Shown here piece after piece: positions 12,001-24,059 of a stretch of 64,000 bases of DNA. Below the pieces are notes generated by a model. It was not told the origin of the DNA. It saw nothing but the letters and a program-made list of their open reading frames with translations, and made no database searches. The position numbers and the translations under genes are program-made. Positions within the stretch are counted from its first letter, which is position 1; the number at the start of each line of letters is the position of its first letter. This stretch comes from Ignelater luminosus (taxonomy: Eukaryota; Arthropoda; Insecta; Coleoptera; Elateridae), in contig VTPC01003380.1 of NCBI GenBank assembly GCA_011009095.1, positions 118,478 to 182,477 of the forward strand, written 5' to 3'.

Positions 12001-15000
12001 GGGCAATGCTAAGGGCAAGAAAAAAGCCAATTAATGAGAAAGTAACGACAAATAGTATCAGCAAGGAAGAGTGGACCCAATACTTCAGCAACTTATATCT
12101 GCCCATTGTGCAAGATATGAATGGAGCAGGAACAATTACACCAACCGAGAAGAAAGACAATATTACTGAAGAGGACATCATTTTTTTTTAAATCGTCAAC
12201 ACTGCTGTACACAAATTGAAAAACAAGAAATCCTAAGGAACGGACAGACTTGTCAACGAAGTGGTTAAATGAGGAGGTGGTAGGGCTCAGGAGGAAATTA
12301 CGAAACTATTTAATAAAATCCTAAAATTAGGAGAAGTACCCAATGAATGGCTGAAAACAATTACCATTCCAATTTTTGAAAAAGGATAACTCTTCTGAGC
12401 CATATGGCGAAACTTCTGATTCTAGTCACTAAAAATTACCGAGAAGATCGGAATTAGTAAAGAACAGTAAAAATTTCGGAGTAATAAGTCAACAATAGAT
12501 GGTATTTTCATATTGAGACAGCTAGCAGAAAAAGCCATACTGGTCATTGAACAACTCAACAAAAACAATACAACGCAGATAAAGACAAGAACCGGACTGA
12601 CCAACTAAATCCCCATATCAACAGGTATAAGACAAGGTGATAGTCTAAGTCTAACATTTTTCAATATTATTATGGACCAAATAATAAAGAACGTAAAAGA
12701 AACTAACATAGGATACAATATGGAGAGGGGCAGATTTTAGGTTGTCTGCATAGCAGAGAATGAGGACGATTTTCAACGATCGTTGTTTACATTAAACAAC
12801 GCCTCGAAAGAATTCAACATAAAAATATCAACTGAGAAAACCCAATCCAATCTCGAAACACCTCATCCGTTGCAAGCTCGTGATAGAAGATCAAATAATC
12901 CAAGTTGGAAAATTCAAATACCTGGGGATCGACATCTCAAGAGACAGAAACACCACAGAAGAAGTTCGTGTACAAAGCCAAAAGGCGGTAACGAACTCCA
13001 GTTGCCGTGGCAACGTAGTATGGCGAAATAAAACATGGCCATCGAGAGCAAAGTGAGAATTTAGAAAACATGTGTGTGACCGATACTCACCTACGCAGCG
13101 GAGACACGAGCTGAAACAACCACAACCAAACGTTTTATGCGAATAACGGGAATAAAGACTCTGAGGAGTGTTTCTAAAGTAACCCTACCAGGCAGGCGTA
13201 AAAATGAAAATACTCGGGATGTATGCAGTATCCAAGATGTAGTAAAGTGGACCAGCTCCCGACGAAGACACTGGAGGGACCACGTTAATAGAACGAACAA
13301 CACGCGCCTAGCAAAATCTGCAGCAGTTGAGAAACCACGCACAAACGACCAGTAGGACGACCGCCGAAACGATGGTGAGACAGCTGAACATCGACATCAG
13401 CGGAAGACCATTGGAGGCAAAGATGGAAATAACAGGACTAGGTCCTAAATTAAGAGGAAGAAAAGAAGAAGAAGAGGATTTTTGAATTTTAACCAACCGT
13501 GGGCGTATTACAGCGACTATTTCTCTCGACAAAATTGAACTTATCATATTGTTCGTTTTCTAAAAAAAGCAATTAATGACAAGCAAATTATAATTATAAT
13601 ACGCACTAGTGTAGCTTATCGAGGCAATATGCACTAGTGCAGATTATTATAATTTAGGGTAATTTTGTTTATGTTTTAAACTTTAATTCATAGTTTACAG
13701 TTGTGAAATGTACAATTAACAAATCTATAACTGAGATTTTGGAGAAATTTCATCCGATTCATTACTTTTTTTATTTGATTCATTGCGAAGTGTCGCTATA
13801 AGAGACGAATGATGTTCTGTATCGACTTGGAGATAGGACCTTAAAGATGCAATATTGGAATGCCCAGTAATTTATATGCCGCACTAGATCGGTCTGAATG
13901 ATTGGTAATTTCGATACGTTTTGTATCTAGTCCTGTTAATTCCACCGATGACTTAGTCCGCTTCGTCCCACGTGGTAATTGTTTGTAATTATGTGTGGAC
14001 CTCTTTTTTTCTACCAACTTTTTGAACAGCCTAAAAATTCTTTGTTAACCTTTTTCTTCTCCTTCCTTTTAACTTAGGCCTTGAGCCTGTAAATTCCAAC
14101 TTTGGGTTCATTGTTTTCTGTGGTGTTGATGTTCATGAATCTTTCCAGCAGCGTTTGGGTGCCTAGTGGTCGGCATGTTCACGGTATCCCATCTCGTGCT
14201 GTTTTGCTATTTCTTCTGGCTCTATTCTGTTGATGTGGTCATTCCAGGCTCTTTTTCGCTGTCGTCCCCGTCTAACTATGTCTTGCATCTAACATTGTTT
14301 CTTATGTCTATATTCCTTCTTCTGTCTCTCAATGTGTACCCAAATATGTCCCTAAGGATTTTGTTCGTTTATTATCTGCTCTTGTTTTTATGGCGTATGT
14401 CACAATTGGTCGGATGCATGTTTTGTAGATTTTAGTTTTGGCTTGCTTGCTCATGGAATTGTTGCTCCACACGACATCTCGTAGTGCACCAGCTATTCTG
14501 CCTCCCTTCTTTGCTTGGCCCTTGACTTCCTATATTCTGTTCTGATTTGATGAGATTTGAACGCTTAGATAGCTAAATGCCATAACTTGATCTATTGGGC
14601 TGTTTTTTATAATAAACTTGCACCTTATTGGTTCTTTAGCAATAACAAACAATTTTGTTTTCGCCGTGGATACCTGCATGTTGAAAGTTCTAGCCTTTGT
14701 AAAAAAATGAATCTAGTCTTCGTTTGCTGCTATGACCACAACATCGTCAGCATAACATACAATCTTAATCTCTCTCTTGTTAGTTTATAACCTCTTCCAG
14801 AGATTTTGGCATAGTTTATTATTTGATCCATGATATTGTTGAATAGGAGTAGGCTTAACGAGTCTCCCTGTCTGATTCCTGTTGGTGTTGGGATTTCCTT
14901 GCTTAGTTGTCTATCAACCAAGACTTGGATGGTCGTTTTGAGGTTAAGTTGTGCAATGGTTTTTATTGTGGTACCTGGTGTTTGCACATGAAAGCAGGTT

Positions 15001-18000
15001 TTCCATATTCCATTGATTTTTCTGCCACTTGTCTAACTATAGATATGCCATTTAGAATAGATTGGTTTTTTCTGAATCCCTCTTGTTTCTCCGATATTCC
15101 TACTATTAGTTCTAATATTTTTGTTTCATGGCTGAGCTTAACACGATTATCCCTCTGTAATTTCCGGGTGCCTTTTTATTGCCTCTCTTGAAGATAGAGA
15201 TGGTGATAATTTTCTTCCACTCATTGAACACATTCCCTGTTATTATTCAGTATTCTGTTGTACAGTTCTGTAAGTTTTTCTATGAGACTTACTCCGCCAT
15301 ATTTTATAAGCTCTTTCGATGTTTTGTCTAGACCAAGTACTTTCCTATTATTTTTTTTATTTTTTGTGCAGCTTTCATCGTTGTTTGGGTTGGTAATTTC
15401 TATTGTGTCTGAGAGATCTTCTTCCATATCTTCTTCGGGTAAGGCGGTAAAATAGCTTGTCCACTTAACCTTGTCAATTTGTTGTGTTTGCGTGTACTCT
15501 GTTATATCTAATTTCCTTCTTCTTAGCATACCCCACAATTTTATCTGCACGCCGTGTAGGTCGTGTTCCATTTCAGAAGAGAACCTTTTCCAATACGTCG
15601 AGACAGACCTTAATCAAGATTTTCAGAAGGTTAGTGATGACATTAAGAAAAGATAAAATCTTGGAGTTACTGTAAAGTAAATACAGAAGGCACTCATTAC
15701 AGCTAATAATGAAAACTGTCTACAAATAGAAAGAAACATGACCAGCACAATTGGGTGAAACGAGGATCTCCTTGAAAGAGCGAAAAACAATACGCAATCT
15801 GTTCAGTAGGGCAAAAACAGTAAGAAATTCAAAAAAAAAATTTCTGGAGAGGGCACTGATAGTACTCAACACTTGTGCCAGACTCAAATGAGTACTCTCG
15901 AAAGAAAGATTTCCTAGAGGTTACCCTCTGGCTATGGGCCTGGATTTTATACATATGTCTTGCTAGTCAATAAAGCGACCTCGGTTAAAACTATTTAAAT
16001 AATCTCATTAATGTATGTGGAACAGGTAAGCAATTTAAAGCTCAGAGATTTGAGATTAATTTCAAAAAATTCAGTTTGACCACCTGGTAAATTAATTTCT
16101 TAGTTCTTACAGAAAGAACGTATCCAAGATGACAAAGTTTTACAGCTATGACTCGAAGACTTCTTGAAAGCTTTCCAGTATGCCATTCCTATTTCATATT
16201 AGACTCAAACGTTAGGCCCAAATACTTAGGAAAGGAAACTTTTGTTTTTATAGCTTTCAGAAGATAAATCTAAGTCTTTTGCAATTATAGATGCTTACAA
16301 AGACTTTAACTATTTGCGTTGTTTATACGAGGTGGCCGAGAAAACAGAATGTAATTTACTCCATTCTTTAAATCAAACAACAGATTTTAGTTTGAAAATA
16401 AGTAACGGTAGAGGATCAAAGCGCGGTGGCTGCAGTACTCTGATGGTTGTGGTACTAGAGACGAAGGCAACTAAGCGATTATTGAATGATGTTGGCTAAT
16501 AGTACTGAAGGTATTGAGAAGATGAAAACGATAAAACATTGAGAGTTGGAGTAGTAACTGAGGTATGTATTCCCACGGCGTAAATGTCCAGTGGAATAGT
16601 GCACTGTTGGAGGTTGGGACTGCAGCCAGACTTTCTTTCCAAGGGATTACTTAATGCTATAAATATTTCTCTTGAAATAAAATAAACGACAGTGAGTACT
16701 TACTGAAAATTCGTAGAATCTTAAAATCAAAGACCTACGTCAGCATCAAACGGGCTTGCTCTAATTTATGAATGTTTGATAAGAATTTCATTCTGTAAGT
16801 TAATTTCTTTCTCATGTACTACTTACTAATATAGTAATAATAAGACATACGATATAAGTTCGTTGTTTTCTAATTATATCCCTACATACTTCTCGCTATA
16901 TTTTAGTCATGCGATAACTATAAATGTTTGCATTCTTTTCATTTGCTATTTTAGAAACCGCAATGGGAATTACCGATGTAAAATTTAAAATAAAAATAGA
17001 AAATGCTTGAAACGTTAAGGAATTTGTAACATCCGTTCTATAGCCGACTATTCTTTAAAATTAAAGTTTAATTATAAGATTATACAGTCTGGTCCGTTTT
17101 AAATGACATAAATTGAAGCTGCTGTGATTAGTATGCGCAACAGCTTCAATCTCGAAGTTTGTAGTAGTTTATTTATCTATTAGCGGTGATTACATGTATT
17201 TTCCTTGTTAAAGTCCTACCAAATATTTAGGAAAAAGCTCAATTTCGAGAAAATTGTCAATTAGATACTTCGTAAACCTGGAAAATACGTGGACGTCTAT
17301 ATTTGCAAAATACAATGAATATTGAAATTTTGTAGGCTTTAAAAGACTTTCATACTTTAGTCACCTTTTGAGTAAAAGATTTCTTTGAAATACATTACAA
17401 TTTTCAAGCAGTCGCTTATTACTTCTTTGTCTTTTCAAATGGTATAATAAGGTGAGAAACAAAAAACAACATCAAGTGGTTATTGTTCAATGTTGAATGT
17501 TACTATCCTATTCCTCATCTCCTCTTAATTTCCAAAGGAAAGAAACGAAAGAATTTAAAACTGATGACTTGCAAGACCATGATTGTGATTCTTGTAGTCC
17601 AATCTAACGAGTAGGTTCATACAACGTTTTTAAACATTTCTGTGCCTATGCACTAATGTGATCTGGTGTGTAAACCGCTTTGTTTGTTCGTATTAGGAGT
17701 TGTAGAATTTAGAAAAACGTTTCAACAAAACGAGACTTGATAGGAATAAAATTTCCTTAATTTTGTCAATAACGAACGCGACCCTGGAAGTAACTTAGAC
17801 TATTGGAGACATGAGAGTATTATCACAAGCAAACAGACTTAGAAAAAGAAAATTTTTAAAAACAAGAACGCAACGGGCTGACAAATTAAATAACCCTCGG
17901 AACAAGGCCTAATTAAGTGAAATAAAATTTTCTAAAAAGAGCTAAAAGTCTAGAAAAGTGCTTGCTACCGGAAATTAAGTTTTTAAGGACTTTATCGAAT

Positions 18001-19939
18001 CATAATTAGACTTACAAGAAAAATTAAATAGCAACGAAACAGGAAAAATTAGAATTAATTAGATGAAAAATATAGTGATTCCTAGCTTATTGGAAGAAAA
18101 AAGATAACCAGCAGCAAACACTGAGAATAAACCAGAAAGGCATTTATACTTTTCTGAGGACTTTTCAATCTGATTTACTACCTGCTTTCCTATGTCTAGG
18201 TTGTTTTATTGTTCAGGGACGTTTAAAACCAATAATATTCTTCTTAAACGTAACTGTTTCATTAAGTCTCTGATGAATAAAGGAGAGAAATCTGCTATTG
18301 GGGTCGGGGAATCTTTATCCGTAAATAGGGTTAGCTGTAATTGTGCGTTACCACCATTTGCATGCCCATAAATAAAGTGCATGTCTGTCATGTACCAATT
18401 TGAGTAAATTTGAGTACTTTACAAAACTGCTTACTTTTATAAAATTGCATAATCAACAACGTAGATTTAAAAAAAGATCAAATAGATAGATATGTCACGC
18501 TTTTATGAAAGATAAAGATAGTTGTAAAACGAAAAAGTCAATCATCATTCCAGGATTGCATACAGGCAAAAAATGACATTACTTTTAAATAAATTATTAA
18601 TGTTTTTATCACGCAAATTATCTTTCTATAATCTGATCTTAAAGCTTAGTGACAGAAGATATATTTACTTAAATGAATTTAAAAAAACAATTTTTAATTA
18701 AAGTTGTCAACTTATGTTTCGACCCTGGAATAGTGTCCAAGATTCCAATCTCTATTTATCACAGATTTATCTGAAAGATATGAATGACTTACCACCCCAA
18801 AAATAACTTTGTTTGTGACCTAACATCCACATCAATTTGCATTTTAATTGAACGGCTATCTGGCTACAGGCAGGTGCGTATTTTAATAGAACTCCTTTCA
18901 AGAATTTCAAGATGTCATCAGGATTTGAAGTTTCGAAACCACTGAAACGATTTCCTAACATGGTCATTATCATACAGGCCTTTTCTGTTTCCATTATTTT
19001 ATTACATTGAATGCACTTCCAGATTATCTTTAGATTTTTTATAAATATAGGTAAAGCATATCCTTGGCATTTTAAACAGTTAATAGCCCCCAAATACGTG
19101 TTATTTTCTGTTGGATCTTGACACCGAAGACAAGAGCAAATGAAATGTTTTGTTCTGAATAAATAGGGACGTCTTATGTAGTTGCCCCAAAACGTCATTG
19201 TGTAACAGTGAAATATTTCTTGATCTTTTGGAATAAATTTGGTAGCTTTTACAATCATGTTTTGTTTTGAATCAAAATAATGAGTCGTGTTAGGAATGCA
19301 CATGTGATTCATTAAGCTGCTTAAGGGATAAATTCCTCTCAAACTTGATGTTGACGTTTCTTCGGTTTCGCCAACTACAATCTCAAATGCGTTTGTATCT
19401 AAAACTGAACAGATTAAATTTAAAAGATTCTCTTCTTCTCCATTAATTGTTAGTTTTATTTTTTCTTTAATTATAGAAACTTCCGGTCTCTGCTGGAGAC
19501 CATCATGAGATTTCAAACATTTTAATAAATTCATTTGGGAATTATCCAAAAGAAGTCCTCGAATCGGTGTTAAACATTTGAGAATATCTTTGTGTATTGT
19601 TTGTTCATCTTTCCATTGATTTATTAATCGACATTCATTTTGATGTGTTCTAGTATTTTCACAATTTTTAGAACATAATCTAATCCCACAATTTCTTGAA
19701 CAAAAATTTAAGTTTCTCTTTTCATAACAAATAATGCAAATTTCTTCACTTACATTATTTAGTCTTGGCCCAATCAATAGGGGGCTATCTCTAAATACTA
19801 TTTCACCACATTTAATATCACGATTTGCAAAAAGACCTCTTCCATTAAGATCTGAACATTTTATAACCCAAGGTGTGTTCTTCTCAAATAAATTTTTTGA
19901 TTTTAAATGTTCATTTAGTAATTCACTTAGGTTTTCCAT
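8874..19939 (-). CDS. SET and MYND domain protein, SmydA/msta-like, isoform from the proximal first exon
   Basis: Spliced gene, join of 19939-18793, 9450-9260 and 9020-8874 on the minus strand, 494 residues. Arthropod SmydA proteins are SET-MYND proteins of the SMYD methyltransferase group; a substrate cannot be read from sequence. Visible parts are the SET start GRGLFA (residues 33-38), a MYND zinc finger (about C68-C112), the SET core NHMCIPN (211-217), where most relatives have NHSC, and a post-SET CSCLRC cysteine cluster (268-273). The two terminal exons carry the helical C-terminal domain with LLEKLEAGKNKMRGL and EILTDDVHAPPEIK. The phases fit exactly: 1147 nt leaves one base, the next exon starts AT (Asp codon) and ends in phase 0. 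The 9.3-kb intron contains two LINE copies. The call to the SmydA-8/msta type is from family memory. Confidence 0.85.
9260..9450 (-). CDS. Shared penultimate coding exon of the SmydA/msta-like gene
   Basis: 191 nt between a TTTTTCCAG acceptor and a GTAAGT donor. With the single carried-over G of either first exon it reads DLSEELLNEKETICRELLEL and then KMRGLISYELYCCLRE, the TPR-like C-terminal helices of SMYD proteins. It opens in phase 1 and closes in phase 0, matching both flanking exons. Confidence 0.82.
10766..13490 (+). mobile_element. APE-type non-LTR retrotransposon, near full length but dead
   Basis: The copy keeps the order of an autonomous LINE of the kind often annotated in insects as craniofacial development protein 2-like. 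An endonuclease starts near 10845 (CWNVASLTAKN), continues with VDIYAISETKKNGKG and has MGNLNSRI near 11248, where the usual catalytic Asp of MGDxN is Asn. A linker with WTQYFSNLY follows near 12070-12095, then RT motifs with ISTGIRQGDSLS near 12615-12650 and FFNIIMDQIIKNVK. The YADD catalytic box that should follow near 12745 is missing: the frame runs from VVC straight into IAENEDDFQRS. The usual C-terminal tail is near 13130-13370. Many stops and frame changes are present. It lies inside the large SmydA intron, antisense to that gene. Confidence 0.75.
13500..14020. other. Spacer between convergent LINE copies
   Basis: AT-rich DNA with no gene. The 9-mer GCACTAGTG occurs twice, near 13604 and 13631, as a short local duplication. 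Confidence 0.35.
14020..15640 (-). mobile_element. Second copy of the same LINE family, 5'-truncated, opposite strand
   Basis: The copy starts in the linker between endonuclease and RT (HGVQIKLWGMLRRRK near 15550, WTSYFTALPEED near 15450) and runs through RT. It keeps PTPTGIRQGDSLS near 14870 and an intact YADD box at 14754-14743, within CYADDVVVIAANED. The tail near 14150-14020 resembles the tail of the plus copy at 13400-13480. Open stretches reach 116 codons, but frameshifts split the RT just before YADD. The endonuclease is absent. It is convergent with the 10.8-13.5 kb copy, so transcripts through the SmydA intron hold both senses of one sequence. Confidence 0.72.
15690..18200. other. 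SmydA intron, no gene seen
   Basis: AT-rich intronic sequence. Short open frames (for example 16314-16499) match nothing I recognise. No tandem array or RNA gene was seen. Confidence 0.4.
18206..18420 (-). mobile_element. DUF4817-type domain relic (transposon-associated helix-turn-helix)
   Basis: The 61-codon open frame begins DMHFIYGHANGGNAQLQL, which resembles the N-terminal helix-turn-helix of the DUF4817 family found in many insect repetitive proteins (HFIYG..NGNA..A...Y...FP.R). The rest drifts out of frame. A second, independent relic of the same domain lies at 59690-59815. It sits inside the SmydA intron and has no splice signals linking it to that gene. Confidence 0.5.
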
Positions 19940-19944
19940 CTTTA

Positions 19945-21470
19945 TGATAATATCACTACTATTTTAAATTAAGCTTATCTGCGAGGTGATCGCTGTTTAT
20001 TAATAAACATTAAGATATTTTTAATTAATTGTTTATTTTATTTTTTATTAAATTACAAAAAGCACTTGATTAGTACACCACGTAACAGTTGTCACTCACA
20101 AGTAGATAAAATTTCCTTCAGATCACCTTAAATATTTTAGATGCCCCGTGACGAAACAACATGCAGAAGCTGTTTATAAAAATTGAATAGTTATGAAAAT
20201 TTTTTAGCGTTGTGTTTGTACCTTACGGGCGAGTTAACTTCTTGTGAAAAATAAGATGAAAAGTATAAATATTTATGAGAATTCTAATTCATTTATAAAA
20301 AATGTTGATAGTCAAAGCGTTTGTTTGTTTGTAATAAGAAAGATCTGGATTGGTTTAAGCTTATGGTGCTGTATTTTTAGAAAGTAATACCAAATGGAAT
20401 TATTACCTAGAAGAATTTCCATGGCTAATCTAGAAATCTCTTGATTTTTTATTATTTTAATTAATATTGTTTGATAAATTAAAAGATTTTTAAATCCGGT
20501 TCTGTCTTTATATTTTTATAAAATAATTTTAAATTTTAATACTCAACTGTAGAAATAAATAATATGTGGGAGGCATTTTTATTAGATTATGTACTATATG
20601 CAGATGTTGGACACTAAGCTTTTGAAAATTTCTGACCTTTAATAATTCATATTTTTATATTTTTATAACGTAATAAAGTCACAACCTCTAAATTATGATT
20701 ATCCTGAGCAAGCTACAAAATATCAAAAATTTTTTAAATAAAAAAATATTTAAACAGTTCTATAAACTAATTTAACAGTAATTATAAAAATAAGAATTAC
20801 ATCTCGTTACACCACTGTTATTGGGAAAGTTGTTGAAACATTTCTTACATGTTTTTTTTGTAACTGCATCTTTTATTTTCTAAATTTATTTGTTTTCGAG
20901 GCAAATTTTGTCGTTTTCTGAGCATTGAACTGCTCACCCTGAATTATTAATAGATGAAAAACAAACCGTTGAAAATTACTGTATTGTGTATTACAACAAT
21001 ATACTTATTGTCAGTGGCGTACTTTCAATGAATTTTTCTTACAATTATTATTGTTTACGTTGGATTAAATTAGTAAAGATGAACATGCATATATACATAA
21101 TTCCTACAAAAAGATAATTGAAATAGAAAAAAAACTATAAATAACTACTTAATGGTATCTGCAGTGACGCCGTTCTGCATAAACCAAACAACTAAAACGG
21201 TGATTAATTAATTTCGCTTCATGACAGACTTGAATAGGCCCTAAGACGTCAAGCATTTTACAACAGCGAAATGCTTGAATTCTATAAGTTTCAATTGCAG
21301 TAGCACTGTCAGAGCTAGTTATAAGTTTGCAAATGGTAATGCAAAGTTTTCCGGCTAAGTGGATATCACTGATGTGGATTTAATTTCCACGCACTGTCGA
21401 CATCCATCTTCATCGTTCTGTGAATGTTAGCACAGTAACTGTAAAATTATAATTTTAAATGTCAAAGCGA
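19945..21470. other. AT-rich spacer between the two SmydA first exons
   Basis: The part next to 19940 should carry the promoter and 5' UTR of the proximal first exon, but no TATA box or initiator stands out. The remainder is AT-rich with no gene. Confidence 0.35.
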
Positions 21471-22215
21471 AGCCCGGCCCGATTTTGCATTTAGCTATTA
21501 TATAAATGGCTGATCAAGTCCAACCTTGGACCACCACAGGTGGCCTTTTGGAAGATACAGACTAACTCGTGTTTATAATTAGCTCATTGAGAATACTAAT
21601 AAAAGGCAGAGCCCAATCCCTGTTCATATTTAACATTCTTTAAGAAGGTAAAAAATTCGACGGACGGCGAAGGTGCCTCTATGAAAGTTTAGCCCAATTC
21701 GTCTTTGTATTTAGATTTCTGTAGAAAGTCAGTAGGAGAAGCCATCGTAAGTCCCACCCGTCTTTGTATTTAGCTCTTCCAGAAGATTGATAGAGCTTAA
21801 GCCCTACCTTGTACCATCATAGGACCGACTGTGTATATAGTCAGCTCTTTGAGAAAATTGACGGAAGGCGGGGCCCGACCAATGTTCGTATTTATCACTC
21901 TTAATACTCAAGCAGGTCATTGGAGAACAAACGTGGCCTGTATGACAGCTTAGCCTGATCCGTGTACGTATTTAGATTTTTTAGAAAAGTCATTGGAGAG
22001 AGAAACCAGATTTTGGAATGTAATGGCAAGACGCAACGCGTTTTTTTTTTACTTAGATGGTTTTACATGTTCGTAATTAACTTACTCGTAAGGTTAATGG
22101 AGGACACAACCGGCCCCGTGTTCGTATCTCAAAAGTCTTAGGAGTTGAGATGGTAAACGCACGACGAACCCAACTCGATCCGTGTTTGTATTTAGCTCTT
22201 TAATGTAAATCTCTT
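21470..22215. repeat. Degenerate minisatellite, units of about 60-110 bp
   Basis: The core GCCC(A/G)A(T)CCGTGTTTGTATTTAGCTCTTT recurs about ten times in one direction (near 21476, 21568, 21610, 21690, 21752, 21825, 21875, 21952, 22110 and 22170). It is followed by (AG)AAAATTGA(C/T)GGAAGGCGG-type blocks. A single stray unit lies near 28078-28115. Heavy substitution shows the array is old. Confidence 0.62.
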
Positions 22216-22259
22216 CGAGTTTAATCATCGGTTCTCTTAACATGGTACCCTGTTGTTTT

Positions 22260-22640
22260 GCCAGAAAGTACCTTTAGTTTGACATTTTTGCCCTCTTCTA
22301 CAGCTCAATTAGCTGATGTTTCTGATTCCACCATTGAATATTTTTTTAAAAGTATCAGTAGGTCATCGGTGTTTGCTGTGCTATCGAGAACTTCTCGTTT
22401 GCCGGAAATCTGTAATAATACTTCTTGCCCAATAAAGATTACGCCGCTTATGAAGGCTTTGGTTAGATGTTTAGATATTTTCTTACCAGGACATTTGATG
22501 TTTGATGTTTTACTCTTGAAAATCGTGATCACATATTTGGTATTCCTGTTGTTTACCATACTCAACGGCGTCTTCTACTTATATGTCTTTCCTTGGTTTG
22601 AAATCGTTTACATAGAAGCTTAAAAGATCAATAGATCTAT
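22260..22640 (-). other. Unrecognised open stretch
   Basis: 86 codons are open on the minus strand (22565-22305). The composition looks protein-like, with no low-complexity run, and the frame continues past its stop into VEEGKNVKLKVLSGKTTGYH near 22300-22240. I do not recognise the family. It could be one exon of a host gene or a fragment of a mobile element. No clear splice pair was found. Confidence 0.3.
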
Positions 22641-23150
22641 AGAAGTTTCGTTGAGTTGAGTCTTTCTCTCTCCTGTCTGCTTCTACGTTATAGAGACCTT
22701 CCCTTCAATTAACCACTAGTTGTAAAGATCACATTGGTCATTTAGGGCCTGCACTACTACTTCGATTTGAATGCCGTTGTGTCCAAGCGTTTTCTATTTT
22801 CATAATACCTTTATCATTTCGCTCACTTCATCTTATGTGAAAAGGGGCATTTTTTGTTTTGAAATATAATTTTGTAGCATTTCTGCCCTTTTTGTGGTAT
22901 GTTTTCGTTCTCTTCTTCAAAATTATCAAACGGTAGCACTCGCCAGGTGGTAATCATCGTCCCATTTTCTTTCTAGGGAGGACTTGACGTGGGATCAGGA
23001 CCGGCGCAAGGATGCGCAAATGAGGCAACTTGCGTTAACAGAATCACCCTGTTTACAATACGGCGTCGTAATAAATTCTGACTTTGGCACCAAATATTCT
23101 ATCGCTAAGTGTAATAGACCACTGTAGATTGTTTGATGGAGAGCAAATCC
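22641..23150. other. No gene seen
   Basis: Mixed-composition spacer between the 22.3-kb open stretch and the tandem array from 23.15 kb. Confidence 0.35.
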
Positions 23151-23154
23151 AAGC

Positions 23155-24010
23155 TTTTGACCAGATTAGTTTTATAAGAATGTTTAGAAAGTAAGATCAA
23201 CAAAGCCACCAGAAAAATGAACAGAAGGATAAAGGCCGCAGAATACAAAAGGCAATTGCAGTTAGTTAAGATAATGGTCTGATGAAGAGCAAAAAGGCTT
23301 GAACCTCAACTAGATTAGTTTCATCAAAGAAATTTAAATCAAGACAACCGACCAAGCTGCATGTCAGTGGAGGAGTCGTGACACTAAGCATGCCCAAAAA
23401 CTAACTTACTTGGGTAGGCTAGTAGCTCACTAAGGTGACTTGGTAGAATACAAAGTTTAAACACAACCATATTCGTTTTCTCAAAGAAATGTAAACGAAG
23501 AGAACCGACGAAGCCGCATGGAGTTGGAGGAGAAGACCAAACGGACAAAGTATACTCACAAAGTAACTTATCCGGTTACGCTAGTGACTCAATGCAGGTA
23601 GTCTGGTAGATAAGAAAATTCTAGTCCCCTATAAATAAATTTTTTCTAGGAATGTAAAATGTTACGAAACCCGTCCCGAGGTCACGCAATACATCTCCAT
23701 TAATGTAAAGTTTAATCTTATAACCAGATTAGCTTTTTCAAGCTAAAAGGGGAGTGCAAGAAGAGCGCAGAATGCACAATGCATCATTAGTCGGTTTAGC
23801 TTTAGATCTAGTAAGGTTTTTATCAGAAATGTCGAGAAAGTGCGAAGAAGTCTGATCAATGGAGAACAAAACCTGTACAACCTATACCCTACAAAAAGGT
23901 GCCAATTCTGATTGGCTAAGCTACCTGCGGTTTTCAAGTCCAAACCAGATTGGTTTTCCCAAAGATGTAAAAAAAACAGAGACGATGCAGCGAAGCTGTA
24001 AGCAAACTAA
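23155..24010. repeat. Degenerate satellite-like array, unit about 155 bp
   Basis: The landmark CCAGATTAGTTTTATCAAAG followed by AATGTAAA.GAAGA.AACCGACGAAGCC.CATG recurs near 23160, 23310, 23466, 23625, 23803 and 23944. That is a spacing of roughly 140-180 bp. Copies at 23310 and 23466 are the best preserved. All share one orientation. Confidence 0.62.
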
Positions 24011-24059
24011 CTGCTGCGCCTTGGCCAATAAGACAACTGAGACTGACATACACAATCCT

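Noticed and set aside
11816-12181. 121-codon hydrophobic frame on the minus strand
   Set aside because: Antisense of the LINE linker region, which is clearly coding on the plus strand.
18206-18391. C-terminal exon of the SmydA gene
   Set aside because: It does not resemble the SMYD helical tail and fits a DUF4817 relic; the true tail exons are at 9260-9450 and 8874-9020.
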